From Gammaproteobacteria bacterium RIFCSPHIGHO2_12_FULL_37_14 (GTDB taxonomy: Bacteria; Pseudomonadota; Gammaproteobacteria; DSM-16500), in assembly GCA_001801485.1 (NCBI GenBank), contig MGXV01000012.1, positions 1-34,472 on the forward strand: 34,472 nucleotides of DNA, written 5' to 3'. The first letter of the stretch is position 1; every line of letters starts with the position of its first letter. Below are positions 1 through 8,052 of this stretch, one piece after another. Below the pieces are notes generated by a model. That model had not been told where the DNA came from, did no database searches, and worked only from the letters and a program-made list of their open reading frames with translations. The translations under genes and the position numbers were made by a program.

Positions 1-215
1 CGATCTAATTGTTCACACAGGGCTAGTATTTTCTTCTTGTAAACTCTGTAGTCGAAGGATAAACCATTTTCTTCAACGCTAATATGAAAAGTTGCGTGAA
101 CACAATAGTTATGACCATGTAAATGTTCGCGTTCAGTAGCAGAGAAGATGGTAAAATGTCCTGCTGAAAAAGAAAGTTCTTCTTTATGTATTTCTAAGGT
201 TGCGAAACGTGACAC
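1..215 (-). CDS. 6-pyruvoyl-tetrahydropterin synthase family protein, PTPS-III type (partial, runs off left edge)
   Basis: I translated this from the raw sequence. A GTG start at 213-215 is preceded by an AGGAG ribosome binding site at 222-226, and the frame stays open to the window edge, giving about 71 residues. Residues 16-20 (FSAGH) and 33-37 (HGHNY) match the zinc-binding signature of the PTPS/QueD fold, with ligands H20, H33 and H35. QueD and mammalian PTPS carry a catalytic Cys just ahead of HGH. Here there is a Glu at position 30 in the order E-H-L-H-G-H, as in the PTPS-III subgroup known from Plasmodium and some bacteria. In that subgroup the enzyme makes 6-hydroxymethyl-dihydropterin for folate synthesis and bypasses FolB. 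It starts 19 bases after the kinase gene and is probably co-transcribed with it. The family call is firm. The PTPS-III subtype is inferred from the motif. Confidence 0.85.
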   Translation of the reverse strand, partial: MSRFATLEIHKEELSFSAGHFTIFSATEREHLHGHNYCVHATFHISVEENGLSFDYRVYKKKILALCEQLD

Positions 216-234
216 TATATACTCCTGATAATGT

Positions 235-1824
235 TTAAAATTGTGGTTTTTGTGATATGTTCGCTACTTTATTGTATTCAGGTTGATAGCTTACTTCGTT
301 TTCTTGACAGATTTCTTTTTTAGAATTAGCGTTTAGATCAAACAATGCAATTGGATTGGATGGTTGTTTCGAAATAATAAAATCTTTTTGTTGATAAGCG
401 AAATTGGTTTGGTCTTGTTGAATCATTAAGCCAATTTGTTTTTGCATCTGTGATATAGAAGCTAGTGGATGACTAGGATAAAATATTTTCTCTCCTATTT
501 TAATGTGTTCTGATTCTAATTCTCGTCGAAGTAAAAGATAATCGATTAAGTCACGTTGGATGGTATCAATGAACCAAACTTCGTCCATCTTTTTTAATTC
601 CAAACGTAATTCATTTTGAATTTTTTCATCATGATTCAGATATTCTTCAATATTTAAAATACCAATTTTTTTTATACTAGCTGCTTTTGTCTCGAATCTT
701 GCTGGGAGGGATGTCAAAAATTGATGTGTTTCATCTAGGGTTGGTCTGTTTTTTGAATTATCATCCGTCATTCGAGTAAGGAAATTACAAATTTCAGCAC
801 GTAATAATTTATTTGGTATTCGCTGAGGGATGCAATAAGTAATCTCTTTATCAAATATTCTATAAGATAATTCACTTCTTTTTTCCGGGTTATATATTCG
901 ATATCGTTGAGCGAATTCGAAAATACCCGTTCCTAATTTTCGGCTTGCAAAAATACAGCCAAACAATTCTCCAAATGTAATACCCAGAGCATTGATCTCG
1001 GTTTTTTCATTATATTCATAGCTACGTTCTGCAAGCATTAATTCTAAAGCCATGTATCCTGGTGTACCAAAAGAGGGACTTTTTTCCACTAAATAATGAG
1101 GGCCAGGTAAGCTAAATTGAAAGTCAAGTAATGCTATCTCATATGTGACAGGATTAATGAAGATATTTTCGGGTTTAAGATCGTTATGTAATAGTTTTTT
1201 TTGATAAAAATCATAGACTGCTTTGCTGATATTGGTTGCTATTTGTAGCCAGTGACTTTCGGGTAACCTAGGTTTGCTTTTTAAAAAAGAAGCTAAGTCT
1301 ATTCCTCTTAGTAAATGCATAGCAAGTAGGTGAGGGATGTTATATTCCGCCGATCTTTCTATAGAGCCAATGGTTTGATTCAATTTATTCAATACATTCA
1401 GTTCAGGAGAATAAATTTTTTTTATTTGTGCGAAGGTTAAATTTTTTTGAATTTTTAATGCGTGCCATTCGCCAGTTTCTAAATCTTGAATTAATTTTAC
1501 TTTGCCAAAGGTGCCTTTACCCAAATGTTTATGGTGTTTTTCACCTAAATAAATGGCATAAAAATGATTCTTATTGTCTTTTGAGTTGGTTAATTTGAGA
1601 ATATTATAGAAATTTCCAAGGTCAGTGCATGTTTTTATTCTCTTTAAGCGAAAATTCCCGTCAAAGAACTGTAAGATATTGCTAATTTCATCCTCAGAAA
1701 ATAATTTGCCATTATTATGTAAATGAAATAGAGAAATATTAGGATGTAAATAAGGGAATTGTTTTTCAATGATGCTGTTGTCAGCGTTAAGACTGGGTTG
1801 AAAGTAGCTCTGTTTACTAGGCAT
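235..1824 (-). CDS. Eukaryotic-type Ser/Thr protein kinase (effector-like)
   Basis: The 529-residue protein has a kinase domain at about residues 95-375. Visible motifs are the glycine loop GKGTFGKV (102-109), the ATP-anchoring Lys in HALK (K124), the catalytic loop HNDLKPEN (213-220, D215 and N220), the Mg-binding Asp in DFQ (D234) and the activation-segment end TPGYMALE (254-261). All catalytic residues are present, but HRD has become HND and DFG has become DFQ. Loss of the HRD arginine suggests activity that does not need activation-loop phosphorylation. The first 95 residues and the last 150 resemble nothing I recognise. There is no signal peptide or membrane segment, so this is not a PknB-type receptor kinase. 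Domain style and soluble architecture resemble LegK-type effectors of Legionella. A GGAG sequence lies about 10 bases before the start. The gene sits between midA-like and PTPS genes that are otherwise metabolic. Confidence 0.88.
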   Translation of the reverse strand: MPSKQSYFQPSLNADNSIIEKQFPYLHPNISLFHLHNNGKLFSEDEISNILQFFDGNFRLKRIKTCTDLGNFYNILKLTNSKDNKNHFYAIYLGEKHHKHLGKGTFGKVKLIQDLETGEWHALKIQKNLTFAQIKKIYSPELNVLNKLNQTIGSIERSAEYNIPHLLAMHLLRGIDLASFLKSKPRLPESHWLQIATNISKAVYDFYQKKLLHNDLKPENIFINPVTYEIALLDFQFSLPGPHYLVEKSPSFGTPGYMALELMLAERSYEYNEKTEINALGITFGELFGCIFASRKLGTGIFEFAQRYRIYNPEKRSELSYRIFDKEITYCIPQRIPNKLLRAEICNFLTRMTDDNSKNRPTLDETHQFLTSLPARFETKAASIKKIGILNIEEYLNHDEKIQNELRLELKKMDEVWFIDTIQRDLIDYLLLRRELESEHIKIGEKIFYPSHPLASISQMQKQIGLMIQQDQTNFAYQQKDFIISKQPSNPIALFDLNANSKKEICQENEVSYQPEYNKVANISQKPQF

Positions 1825-1939
1825 AAAATTAGTTCTCCGAAGAAAGTGTAAACAAACTACTACCTAAAAAATAAACAAATATAAAATTAAGCGTATTAAT
1901 ACTACAGAAAATTAATCTAATCAAGTGATATCAATCAAC

Positions 1940-3079
1940 TCATAGTTCCTTTCTTTTATCTTGCAAATTAAATCCTGATAGATCAACACTCATATTTTTT
2001 CCCAATGCCATGATTTTTATCCGCTCTCCCATTTCAGTTGGGAAAGTGAGTAATTTAATTGCATGACGTAGATGAACTATTTCTATTGGAGAGAGCTGCT
2101 TTTCTGCTGTTGTCACAAATTCAGTCAATCCACAAGCTAAAAGAAAAGGCCCTTGATTGGTATAACCCAGTAATTGGCAATCATTATCGATAGCGGTTTC
2201 AATGACGCGCGTGAAGTCAACATGCGCAGTGATGTCTTGTTGGCCTGGTAAAATGAAGGGATTGGCATGATTGTGATGTTGATAAAAACAGGATAAGGTG
2301 CCAGAAGAACGTTCAGTACGATAATATTCTCGTTGTCCGTAACCATAATCTATCAATAATAGAATACCTTTTTCAATTGCCTGTGTTAGCGATTGTAAAA
2401 AAAACGTTAAATTTAGATTGATTTCTGATTCATAGCCGGGTGGTAAAGCATATTGATGATGTATTTGTTTAATTTTTTCAGATAATTCGTCCGTAGTTGG
2501 TTTACAAATTTTCCAAGCAAAGGCGTCGTTTTGCCAAGTGACACAACGTTCTGCAATTTCATGATCTTCAATTCGAAAACAATGCACTGGTAGGGCATCC
2601 AGTACTTCATTAGCAATGACAACACCAGAAAATTTAGCCGGTAGCGTATCAAGCCAAATCATACGAGGGAAAAAATGTGGACAGGTAGATTGCAAAAATG
2701 CTCGTTGCTGATTGCGTAAAGTCGAGCTTTTTTCAAAAATATAATATGCAGAAGGAAGACAACCCAATGTATCAAGATAAGACAAGAAGTCTTTAGCAAA
2801 TTTACCTGTGCCAGCACCTATCTCAAGCACTTGGCCTTGACCTAAATGATCAAAAATTTCTCGACATTGATTGGCAACGCATTGGGCAAAAAGTGGGGAG
2901 ATTTCTGGAGCAGTAGTAAAATCGCCTCGTTCTCCTATATTAAAGTGAGTTGAATTGTAATATCCCCACTGAGGATGATAGAGTGCCTGCTCCATAAATT
3001 CTGCAAATGAAATATAACCCTGTTGGTTTTCAATTTTTTGTCGGAGGATATGGACTAATGTATTAGAAGGTATGGCCAT
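1940..3079 (-). CDS. MidA/NDUFAF7-family SAM-dependent methyltransferase
   Basis: The 379-residue protein belongs to the COG1565/PF02636 family. Mitochondrial members (NDUFAF7/MidA) methylate an arginine of a complex I subunit; the bacterial substrate is not established. Visible hallmarks are GERGDFTTAPEISPLFAQ near residues 49-66, the SAM-binding VLEIGAGTGKFAKDFL at about 84-99, and an acidic segment around VVIANEVLDALPVHCF that carries the post-I/motif II residues. Length is normal for the family. The ATG at 3077-3079 is used. The divergent pteridine reductase begins 78 bases away, so both promoters probably lie in 3080-3157. As I recall, this gene is found near pterin genes in Legionella, which supports the taxonomic guess but does not define its role. 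Confidence 0.88.
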   Translation of the reverse strand: MAIPSNTLVHILRQKIENQQGYISFAEFMEQALYHPQWGYYNSTHFNIGERGDFTTAPEISPLFAQCVANQCREIFDHLGQGQVLEIGAGTGKFAKDFLSYLDTLGCLPSAYYIFEKSSTLRNQQRAFLQSTCPHFFPRMIWLDTLPAKFSGVVIANEVLDALPVHCFRIEDHEIAERCVTWQNDAFAWKICKPTTDELSEKIKQIHHQYALPPGYESEINLNLTFFLQSLTQAIEKGILLLIDYGYGQREYYRTERSSGTLSCFYQHHNHANPFILPGQQDITAHVDFTRVIETAIDNDCQLLGYTNQGPFLLACGLTEFVTTAEKQLSPIEIVHLRHAIKLLTFPTEMGERIKIMALGKNMSVDLSGFNLQDKRKEL

Positions 3080-3157
3080 AAATGTCTATACTATACTCTT
3101 GAGCAATCACATCGCAAAGGGTTGCTAACACTGCTGTACTTATCCGAAGGAGTATCC

Positions 3158-3916
3158 ATGTCCAAGCATTCATTAACATCGAAGGTTGCTATTATAACAG
3201 GAGCAGCAAGAAGAATTGGAGCTGAAATTGCTCGTACTCTACATGCAGCCGGAATGAATGTTGTTCTTCATTATAATATTTCTGAAGAAGAAGCGATTAC
3301 ATTATCTCAACAGTTCAATCAGAAACGCAATTCGTCTGCCATTGCTTTACGTGCCGATTTACAAGATTTTGAAAGTGGTAAGGCTTTTATTCAACAAGCA
3401 GCCAACACCTGGAAACGTTTGGATGTGCTGATTAATAACGCCTCTCGTTTTTATCGTACCGCATTTGGAAAAATTACCGAATATGCTTGGGATGATTTGA
3501 TGAATAGTAATTTAAAGGCGCCGTTTTTTTTGTCTCAGGCTGCTGCGCAATTTCTTGCTGAAAATCAGGGTTCAATTATCAATATTACGGATGCTCATAT
3601 TGAGTCGCCATCACGAGATTATTCTGTATATTCTATTTCAAAAAGTGGCTTGGTCATGTTAACCAAAGTATTAGCTAAAGAATTAGGTCCAGCGATTCGG
3701 GTGAATGCTATAGCACCGGGTGTAATTTTGTGGCCAGAAGGTGAAAATGCATTACCTGAAGCAGAAAAACAAACCATTATTGAAAAAACTTTATTGAAAC
3801 GCATTGGCCAGCCCGAAGATATTGCTAAGGCAGTATTATTTTTTATCCAGGATGCAGATTATGTGACAGGACAAATGTTGAGTATTGACGGTGGCCGTAT
3901 GTTATGTCGAGACTGA
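3158..3916 (+). CDS. Pteridine reductase (short-chain dehydrogenase/reductase)
   Basis: This SDR-family NADPH-dependent reductase is of the PTR1/FolM type and reduces dihydropterins to tetrahydropterins, and possibly dihydrofolate. The dinucleotide motif TGAARRIG near the N-terminus, with arginines in place of the usual SDR glycine pattern, is typical of pteridine reductases. NNAS follows, and YSVYSISK supplies the catalytic Tyr and Lys. An upstream TTG at 3122 would add 12 residues. I chose the ATG at 3158 because GAAGGAG sits at 3146-3152 with good spacing, giving 252 residues, the normal SDR length. With the PTPS homologue at the left edge it forms a small pterin/folate module. The next gene follows after 10 bases. 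Confidence 0.88.
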   Translation: MSKHSLTSKVAIITGAARRIGAEIARTLHAAGMNVVLHYNISEEEAITLSQQFNQKRNSSAIALRADLQDFESGKAFIQQAANTWKRLDVLINNASRFYRTAFGKITEYAWDDLMNSNLKAPFFLSQAAAQFLAENQGSIINITDAHIESPSRDYSVYSISKSGLVMLTKVLAKELGPAIRVNAIAPGVILWPEGENALPEAEKQTIIEKTLLKRIGQPEDIAKAVLFFIQDADYVTGQMLSIDGGRMLCRD

Positions 3917-3926
3917 GAACGATTGA

Positions 3927-5684
3927 ATGAATTTATTTCGCACTAAGCTTGCAAGTGTCAATCGAATCACATGGTATCCCAATTATTGGGATATTATCGC
4001 TTTGCTTTTTGTATTGGCAGGTATCTTTTTGTTTGCGTGGGTCGCAAAGGAAATGGCAACACCTTATCAACTTGGCCAGAGTACGCCTATTTCGTTAAAT
4101 CCTGCAGTGTTACCTTTTTATGCAGGTAGAACAGTAGTGCGAATGCTAATCGCATTATTTTTTTCTTTATTATTTACGTTTGTTTTTGGTACTTGGGCGG
4201 CAAAAAGTCGTCACGCTGAACGCATCATCATTCCTGCTATTGATATATTACAAGCTGTTCCTATTCTTGGTTTTTTATCGGTAACCATTGCAAGTTTTAT
4301 ACGATTATTTCCTGGTAGTTTATTAGGGCCAGAATGTGCAGCAGTATTTGCCATTTTTACCTCTCAGGCATGGAATATGACATTTGTATTTTTTCAAACG
4401 GTTCGGTCTGTTCCGGCGGATCTTGCTGAAACTGGCCTAATGTTTCATCTTTCTGCCTGGCAACGTTTTTGGCGTATTGAAGTACCTTACGCTACGCCAG
4501 GACTCTTATGGAACACGATGGCTTCCATGTCTGCCGGATGGTTTTTTGTAGTAGCAGCCGAAGCAATTACAGTATCGAATCAAGATATTTTATTACCAGG
4601 AATAGGATCCTTTATTGCTGTTGCTATTAAAGCAGCAAATTTACATGCAATAGGGTATGCCGTACTAACAATGTTTATCGTTATTTTAATTTACGATCAA
4701 CTCTTATTTCGACCCTTGGTTGCCTGGGCTGAGAAATTCAAACCAGAACAACAAGCAACTGAAAAAACCGCAGAATCATGGGTCATGAATATTTTTCGTC
4801 GTACCCGTTTAATGCGCAAATGGGGAGATAAATTAGCCCAATTGTTTGATGCTTTTGTCAATATTAAAATTTTCCGTCCTTCACCCGATATTATTTTTTC
4901 AAAGCCACTGTCCAAAAAAAATGGTAATAAATTAGTTGGTATGTTGTGGGAAGTTGGAATTCTACTGCTTGGTATAGCTGCGTTTATCTTCTTATGGTAT
5001 TTTGTGGCTGCACATATTTCATTTGCAGAAATTCGTTGGGTATTCATCCTCGGATTAATTACAACCAGTCGGGTATTTATTCTTATTTTGCTTTGTTCGT
5101 TTATTTGGGTGCCACTTGGAATATGGATAGGATTGCGACCACAAGTGGCTCAGGTTGCACAAGCCATAGCGCAAATTCTTTCTGCTTTTCCTGCTAATTT
5201 ACTGTATCCCTTTATTGTGATGATGATCGTTTATTACCATTTGAATCCAAATATTTGGTTATCACCGCTCATGATTTTAGGCGCGCAATGGTATATTTTA
5301 TTTAATATTGTGGCAGGGGCATCGCTTATTCCTAAAGAATTATTACGAGTGGCAGATAATTTAGGAGTAACTGGTTGGACACGATGGCAACGATTATTAT
5401 TACCCAGCGTTTTCCCATACTATGTGACAGGAACAATTGCAGCTGCTGGAGGCGCATGGAATGCAAGTATTGTGGCGGAAGTAGCTAGTTGGGGTAATGA
5501 AAAAATAGTGGCAACTGGGCTGGGGTCTTATATTACTCAATATACTACAGTAGGAAATTTTGCCCGTATTGCATTAGGTATTGGTATGATGTGTTTAATT
5601 GTGTTGATTATTAATCGCTTAATATGGCGCCCACTCTATGTTTATGCTGAGAATCGATTTGTTATCGGAGTAAGCGATGTCTGA
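3927..5684 (+). CDS. ABC transporter permease, duplicated NitT/TauT type
   Basis: The 585-residue inner-membrane protein consists of two BPD_transp_1 permease halves in one chain. Each half has its own cytoplasmic EAA coupling loop: the first around residues 166-185 (LAETGLMFHLSAWQRFWRIE) and the second around 472-493 (LLRVADNLGVTGWTRWQRLL). Normal NitT/TauT permeases are about 250-280 residues and work as dimers, so this is a head-to-tail fusion that can make the whole channel. The stop overlaps the ATPase start by 8 bases, indicating translational coupling. No periplasmic substrate-binding protein is encoded in the window, so the substrate cannot be stated. The family is related to nitrate, sulfonate and bicarbonate importers. 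Confidence 0.88.
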   Translation: MNLFRTKLASVNRITWYPNYWDIIALLFVLAGIFLFAWVAKEMATPYQLGQSTPISLNPAVLPFYAGRTVVRMLIALFFSLLFTFVFGTWAAKSRHAERIIIPAIDILQAVPILGFLSVTIASFIRLFPGSLLGPECAAVFAIFTSQAWNMTFVFFQTVRSVPADLAETGLMFHLSAWQRFWRIEVPYATPGLLWNTMASMSAGWFFVVAAEAITVSNQDILLPGIGSFIAVAIKAANLHAIGYAVLTMFIVILIYDQLLFRPLVAWAEKFKPEQQATEKTAESWVMNIFRRTRLMRKWGDKLAQLFDAFVNIKIFRPSPDIIFSKPLSKKNGNKLVGMLWEVGILLLGIAAFIFLWYFVAAHISFAEIRWVFILGLITTSRVFILILLCSFIWVPLGIWIGLRPQVAQVAQAIAQILSAFPANLLYPFIVMMIVYYHLNPNIWLSPLMILGAQWYILFNIVAGASLIPKELLRVADNLGVTGWTRWQRLLLPSVFPYYVTGTIAAAGGAWNASIVAEVASWGNEKIVATGLGSYITQYTTVGNFARIALGIGMMCLIVLIINRLIWRPLYVYAENRFVIGVSDV

Positions 5685-6963
5685 TCCAATTATTGAAGTA
5701 GTCGAGATGCAAAAATATTTTAAAACAGGCGATAGACAAGATCGTTTAGTGCTACATAACATTAATTTCAAAATGTTTGAAGGTGAGATTGTTGCTATCT
5801 TAGGTAAATCTGGTTCTGGAAAATCAACATTATTACGCATTATCTCGGGATTAACGGAACCTTCAGCTGGCGTGATTTATTATCGTGGTCGCTTAATCAG
5901 TGGACCAGTTCGTGGTATTAGCATGGTATTTCAAACCTTTGCTTTATTGCCATGGTTAACAGTTTTACAAAACGTTGAGCTGGGCTTGGAGGCGCAAGGA
6001 TTGCCGCGTAAAGAAAGGCGTGAACAGGCATTAAAAGTAATCGACATGATCGGCCTGGATGGTTTTGAGACAGCTCTTCCCAAAGAATTATCTGGCGGTA
6101 TGCGCCAACGAGTAGGTTTTGCTCGAGCCTTAGTTGTTAAACCCGATATTTTACTGATGGATGAACCATTTTCAGCTTTAGATGTACTCACTGCGGATAC
6201 TTTGAAAAGCGATTTATTAGATTTATGGCAAACAAGAATGATAGGGATTAATGCTATTTTATTTGTGACGCATAGTATTGAAGAAGCAATTGCTTTCGCT
6301 GATCGCATTATATTGTTTGATAGTGATCCAGGGACTATTCGTTCTGATGTGAAAATTAGCTTACCTTTCCCTCGCAGTGATCTTGATCCACGTTTTCGCA
6401 ATCAAGTTGATCGTATCTACACCTTAATGACAGCAGAGCCTCAGGAAGCAAGAATTCAAGATGGGATGATAGATATTGGTTATCGATTACCCGATGTAAA
6501 TATTGAAGAAATAACGGGTCTTTTAGAAATATTAAATTCACCAGAACATAATGGTAAAATGGATTTACCCGTGCTCGCTGAAACATTGACGCATAATCTG
6601 GATGAATTATTTCCCTTAACCGATATCGTGCAAATTTTACGTTTTGCAAAAGTTTCAGAAGGTGATATAGCAATCACGCAAGAAGGAAAAACGTTTGTTG
6701 ATGCAGATATTTTAGAGCGTAAAAAAATTTTTTCTATTCAGCTAACAAAATTTATCCCGCTTGCTCGTTATATCCATAATCAATTGACGCGACATCCAAG
6801 ACATCGCGCACTCGAAGAGCATTTTTTATCTTTATTGGAAGATTATCTTTCCGAAAAAGAAGCCGAAGATGTACTACGTATTGTGATTGAATGGGGTCGA
6901 TATGCTGAATTATTTGCTTATGATTATAATTCAGGTGTGTTGAATTTAGAAAGTGGTCATTAA
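5677..6963 (+). CDS. ABC transporter ATP-binding protein with AAA-associated C-terminal domain
   Basis: The 428-residue protein is the ATPase partner of the overlapping permease. Residues 1-255 are a complete NitT/TauT-type nucleotide-binding domain: Walker A GKSGSGKST (43-51), Q-loop Gln86, signature LSGGMRQR (138-145), Walker B ILLMDEP (158-164) and switch His199. The remaining 170 residues, from about 260 onward, are an added helical domain that matches the AAA-associated C-terminal domain (PF09821) described for such transporters. That domain probably senses a ligand or regulates transport, though its role is not established. Usual stand-alone family members are about 250-270 residues. 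The gene ends 20 bases before the convergent dps. Confidence 0.88.
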   Translation: MSDPIIEVVEMQKYFKTGDRQDRLVLHNINFKMFEGEIVAILGKSGSGKSTLLRIISGLTEPSAGVIYYRGRLISGPVRGISMVFQTFALLPWLTVLQNVELGLEAQGLPRKERREQALKVIDMIGLDGFETALPKELSGGMRQRVGFARALVVKPDILLMDEPFSALDVLTADTLKSDLLDLWQTRMIGINAILFVTHSIEEAIAFADRIILFDSDPGTIRSDVKISLPFPRSDLDPRFRNQVDRIYTLMTAEPQEARIQDGMIDIGYRLPDVNIEEITGLLEILNSPEHNGKMDLPVLAETLTHNLDELFPLTDIVQILRFAKVSEGDIAITQEGKTFVDADILERKKIFSIQLTKFIPLARYIHNQLTRHPRHRALEEHFLSLLEDYLSEKEAEDVLRIVIEWGRYAELFAYDYNSGVLNLESGH

Positions 6964-6965
6964 AA

Positions 6966-6999
6966 ATGATAGCTTTGTTTATCTAAGCAAAGCTATCAT
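6966..6999 (-). terminator. Intrinsic terminator of dps, overlapping its last codons
   Basis: A perfect 12-bp inverted repeat, 6966-6977 and 6988-6999, encloses a 10-base loop. On the minus strand it is followed by ATTTTTA, which makes a short U-tract for dps. One arm is made from the last dps codons and the dps stop codon lies in the loop. On the plus strand the hairpin has no T-run, so any effect on the ABC operon would be weaker. Confidence 0.72.
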
Positions 7000-7489
7000 C
7001 ATGAATAAGGCGCTTTTTAGACATTGGAAGATCAACTCCTTCTAATGAGCTGCGCAGCATCCACGCCGTTTTATCATGAGCTGTTTTACGTTTAATTAAT
7101 AAATCAAGCGTCACCTCATCACCAGATTGATCAGCAATATCAAACAGTTTAAAGATTTTTTCAGCGATGTGCTCATGATCGGCTAATAATTTATTTAACA
7201 TTTTTTCAGCATTCATCTGTTCTTCTATCTCTTTTAATGAAGAGAGTTTTAAAAAAGAACGGAGTGAAGCTTGTGCAAATGTTTTCAACGCACGTATACG
7301 TTCGGCAATTTCATCGATAGCACTCGCAAGTTCCTGATATTGTTCCTCAAACATTTTATGATAAGCAATAAAGTTAGGGCCTAATACATTCCAATGACAA
7401 TGCTGTGTCACGACATATAAAACATAAGTATCAGCAAGTAGGTGATTTAATCCTTCGATTAATGGCTTATTATTTTCAGATTTTTTCAT
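6983..7489 (-). CDS. dps: Dps-family ferritin-like DNA protection protein
   Basis: The 168-residue protein has the Dps ferroxidase signature: H32-W-N-V, then H44, D59 and E63 within the segment ending AERIRAL. Dps dodecamers oxidise and store iron using hydrogen peroxide and shield DNA during starvation and oxidative stress. The length is typical. A short Lys-rich N-terminus (MKKSENNK) could bind DNA, as in some Dps proteins. AAGGA lies upstream of the ATG. The gene is monocistronic, convergent with the ABC operon and divergent from the tRNA/rimP operon across a long spacer. I see no clear OxyR or Fur box by eye. Confidence 0.93.
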   Translation of the reverse strand: MKKSENNKPLIEGLNHLLADTYVLYVVTQHCHWNVLGPNFIAYHKMFEEQYQELASAIDEIAERIRALKTFAQASLRSFLKLSSLKEIEEQMNAEKMLNKLLADHEHIAEKIFKLFDIADQSGDEVTLDLLIKRKTAHDKTAWMLRSSLEGVDLPMSKKRLIHDDSFA

Positions 7490-7873
7490 TATCTTGTCCT
7501 TGTTTGGAAAAATATAAAAAAATGTTTAGCGATAATGGGAGTGTTAAAAGTATATTTTAATCCTTTTTCATTTTTTAAAGAAGCCCCTACTGATCTAGGG
7601 TTCATTAGCATCGCAGCTTAAAGAATGGTAGCGTAACGTAAGAAAAACGTGTGTTTTGAGTAGATTGAAAGACGGCTGAAGAGTCTAGTGGTAAGAAAAT
7701 AACTTTTCCAAAAATGGAAATCTTACCTGAAAGATAAATCTTTTATCAGCTATTCTCCCTGAGTATTGCGGGAAGAGTACAGCCTAATTAACTATAATTT
7801 AGTCTATTTAGCATAAATAGCATTATCAGGTAGCGTATTCTTTGCAAATAAATTGATAAATACAGATATTTAC
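7490..7873. other. Long intergenic spacer with several hairpins; possible small RNA or long leader
   Basis: No convincing ORF is present. By eye there are four small dyads: CCCTA/TAGGG at 7585-7589/7596-7600; a strong two-part hairpin GGTAAGA...TCTTACC (7690-7696/7721-7727) capped by TTTCCA-AAAA-TGGAAA (7705-7720); an AAAGAT/ATCTTT element near 7730-7745; and a CCC/GGG stem around 7767-7783. The spacer also has to contain the dps promoter on the minus strand. I could not match it to 6S RNA, tmRNA, 4.5S RNA or RNase P RNA. Whether the hairpins belong to a transcript is unknown. Confidence 0.4.
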
Positions 7874-7903
7874 TTGCCGGGAGTAGGAAATCTGTAATAA
7901 AAT
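7874..7903 (+). promoter_or_regulatory. Putative sigma70 promoter of the initiator tRNA / rimP operon
   Basis: TTGCCG (7874-7879) and TAAAAT (7898-7903) are 18 bases apart and are followed by a GC-rich discriminator, AGCGGCC. The predicted start lies a few bases before the tRNA at 7916. GC-rich discriminators are characteristic of stable-RNA promoters repressed by ppGpp. A 7-bp dyad (TACAGAT 7861-7867, ATCTGTA 7890-7896) flanks the -35 box. Confidence 0.6.
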
Positions 7904-7915
7904 AGCGGCCGTTAC

Positions 7916-7989
<74 letters not shown>

Positions 7990-8008
7990 TGAAAATTTTA
8001 AATAATAG

Positions 8009-8027
8009 ACCCCTTTTGGGGTTTTTT
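8009..8027 (+). terminator. Intrinsic terminator/attenuator between metY and rimP
   Basis: ACCCC-TTTT-GGGG is followed directly by TTTTTT and then ATTTTT. It lies 20 bases after the tRNA and 25 bases before the rimP start. No clear second promoter is visible between it and rimP, so it probably releases most transcripts as tRNA and lets a fraction read into rimP-nusA-infB. Confidence 0.85.
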
Positions 8028-8052
8028 ATTTTTGGATGTAAGTAGGTGATGT

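Noticed and set aside
3122..3157. TTG start extending the pteridine reductase by 12 residues
   Set aside because: A good ribosome binding site (GAAGGAG, 3146-3152) points to the ATG at 3158, and the extension is not typical of SDR proteins.
5931..6401. 156-residue minus-strand open frame
   Set aside because: It is antisense to the ABC ATPase core; the composition (Ser/Arg/Lys-rich) is that of a shadow frame.
7490..7915. 6S RNA, tmRNA, RNase P RNA or 4.5S RNA in the long spacer
   Set aside because: None of the conserved sequence blocks that I know for these RNAs is visible on either strand.
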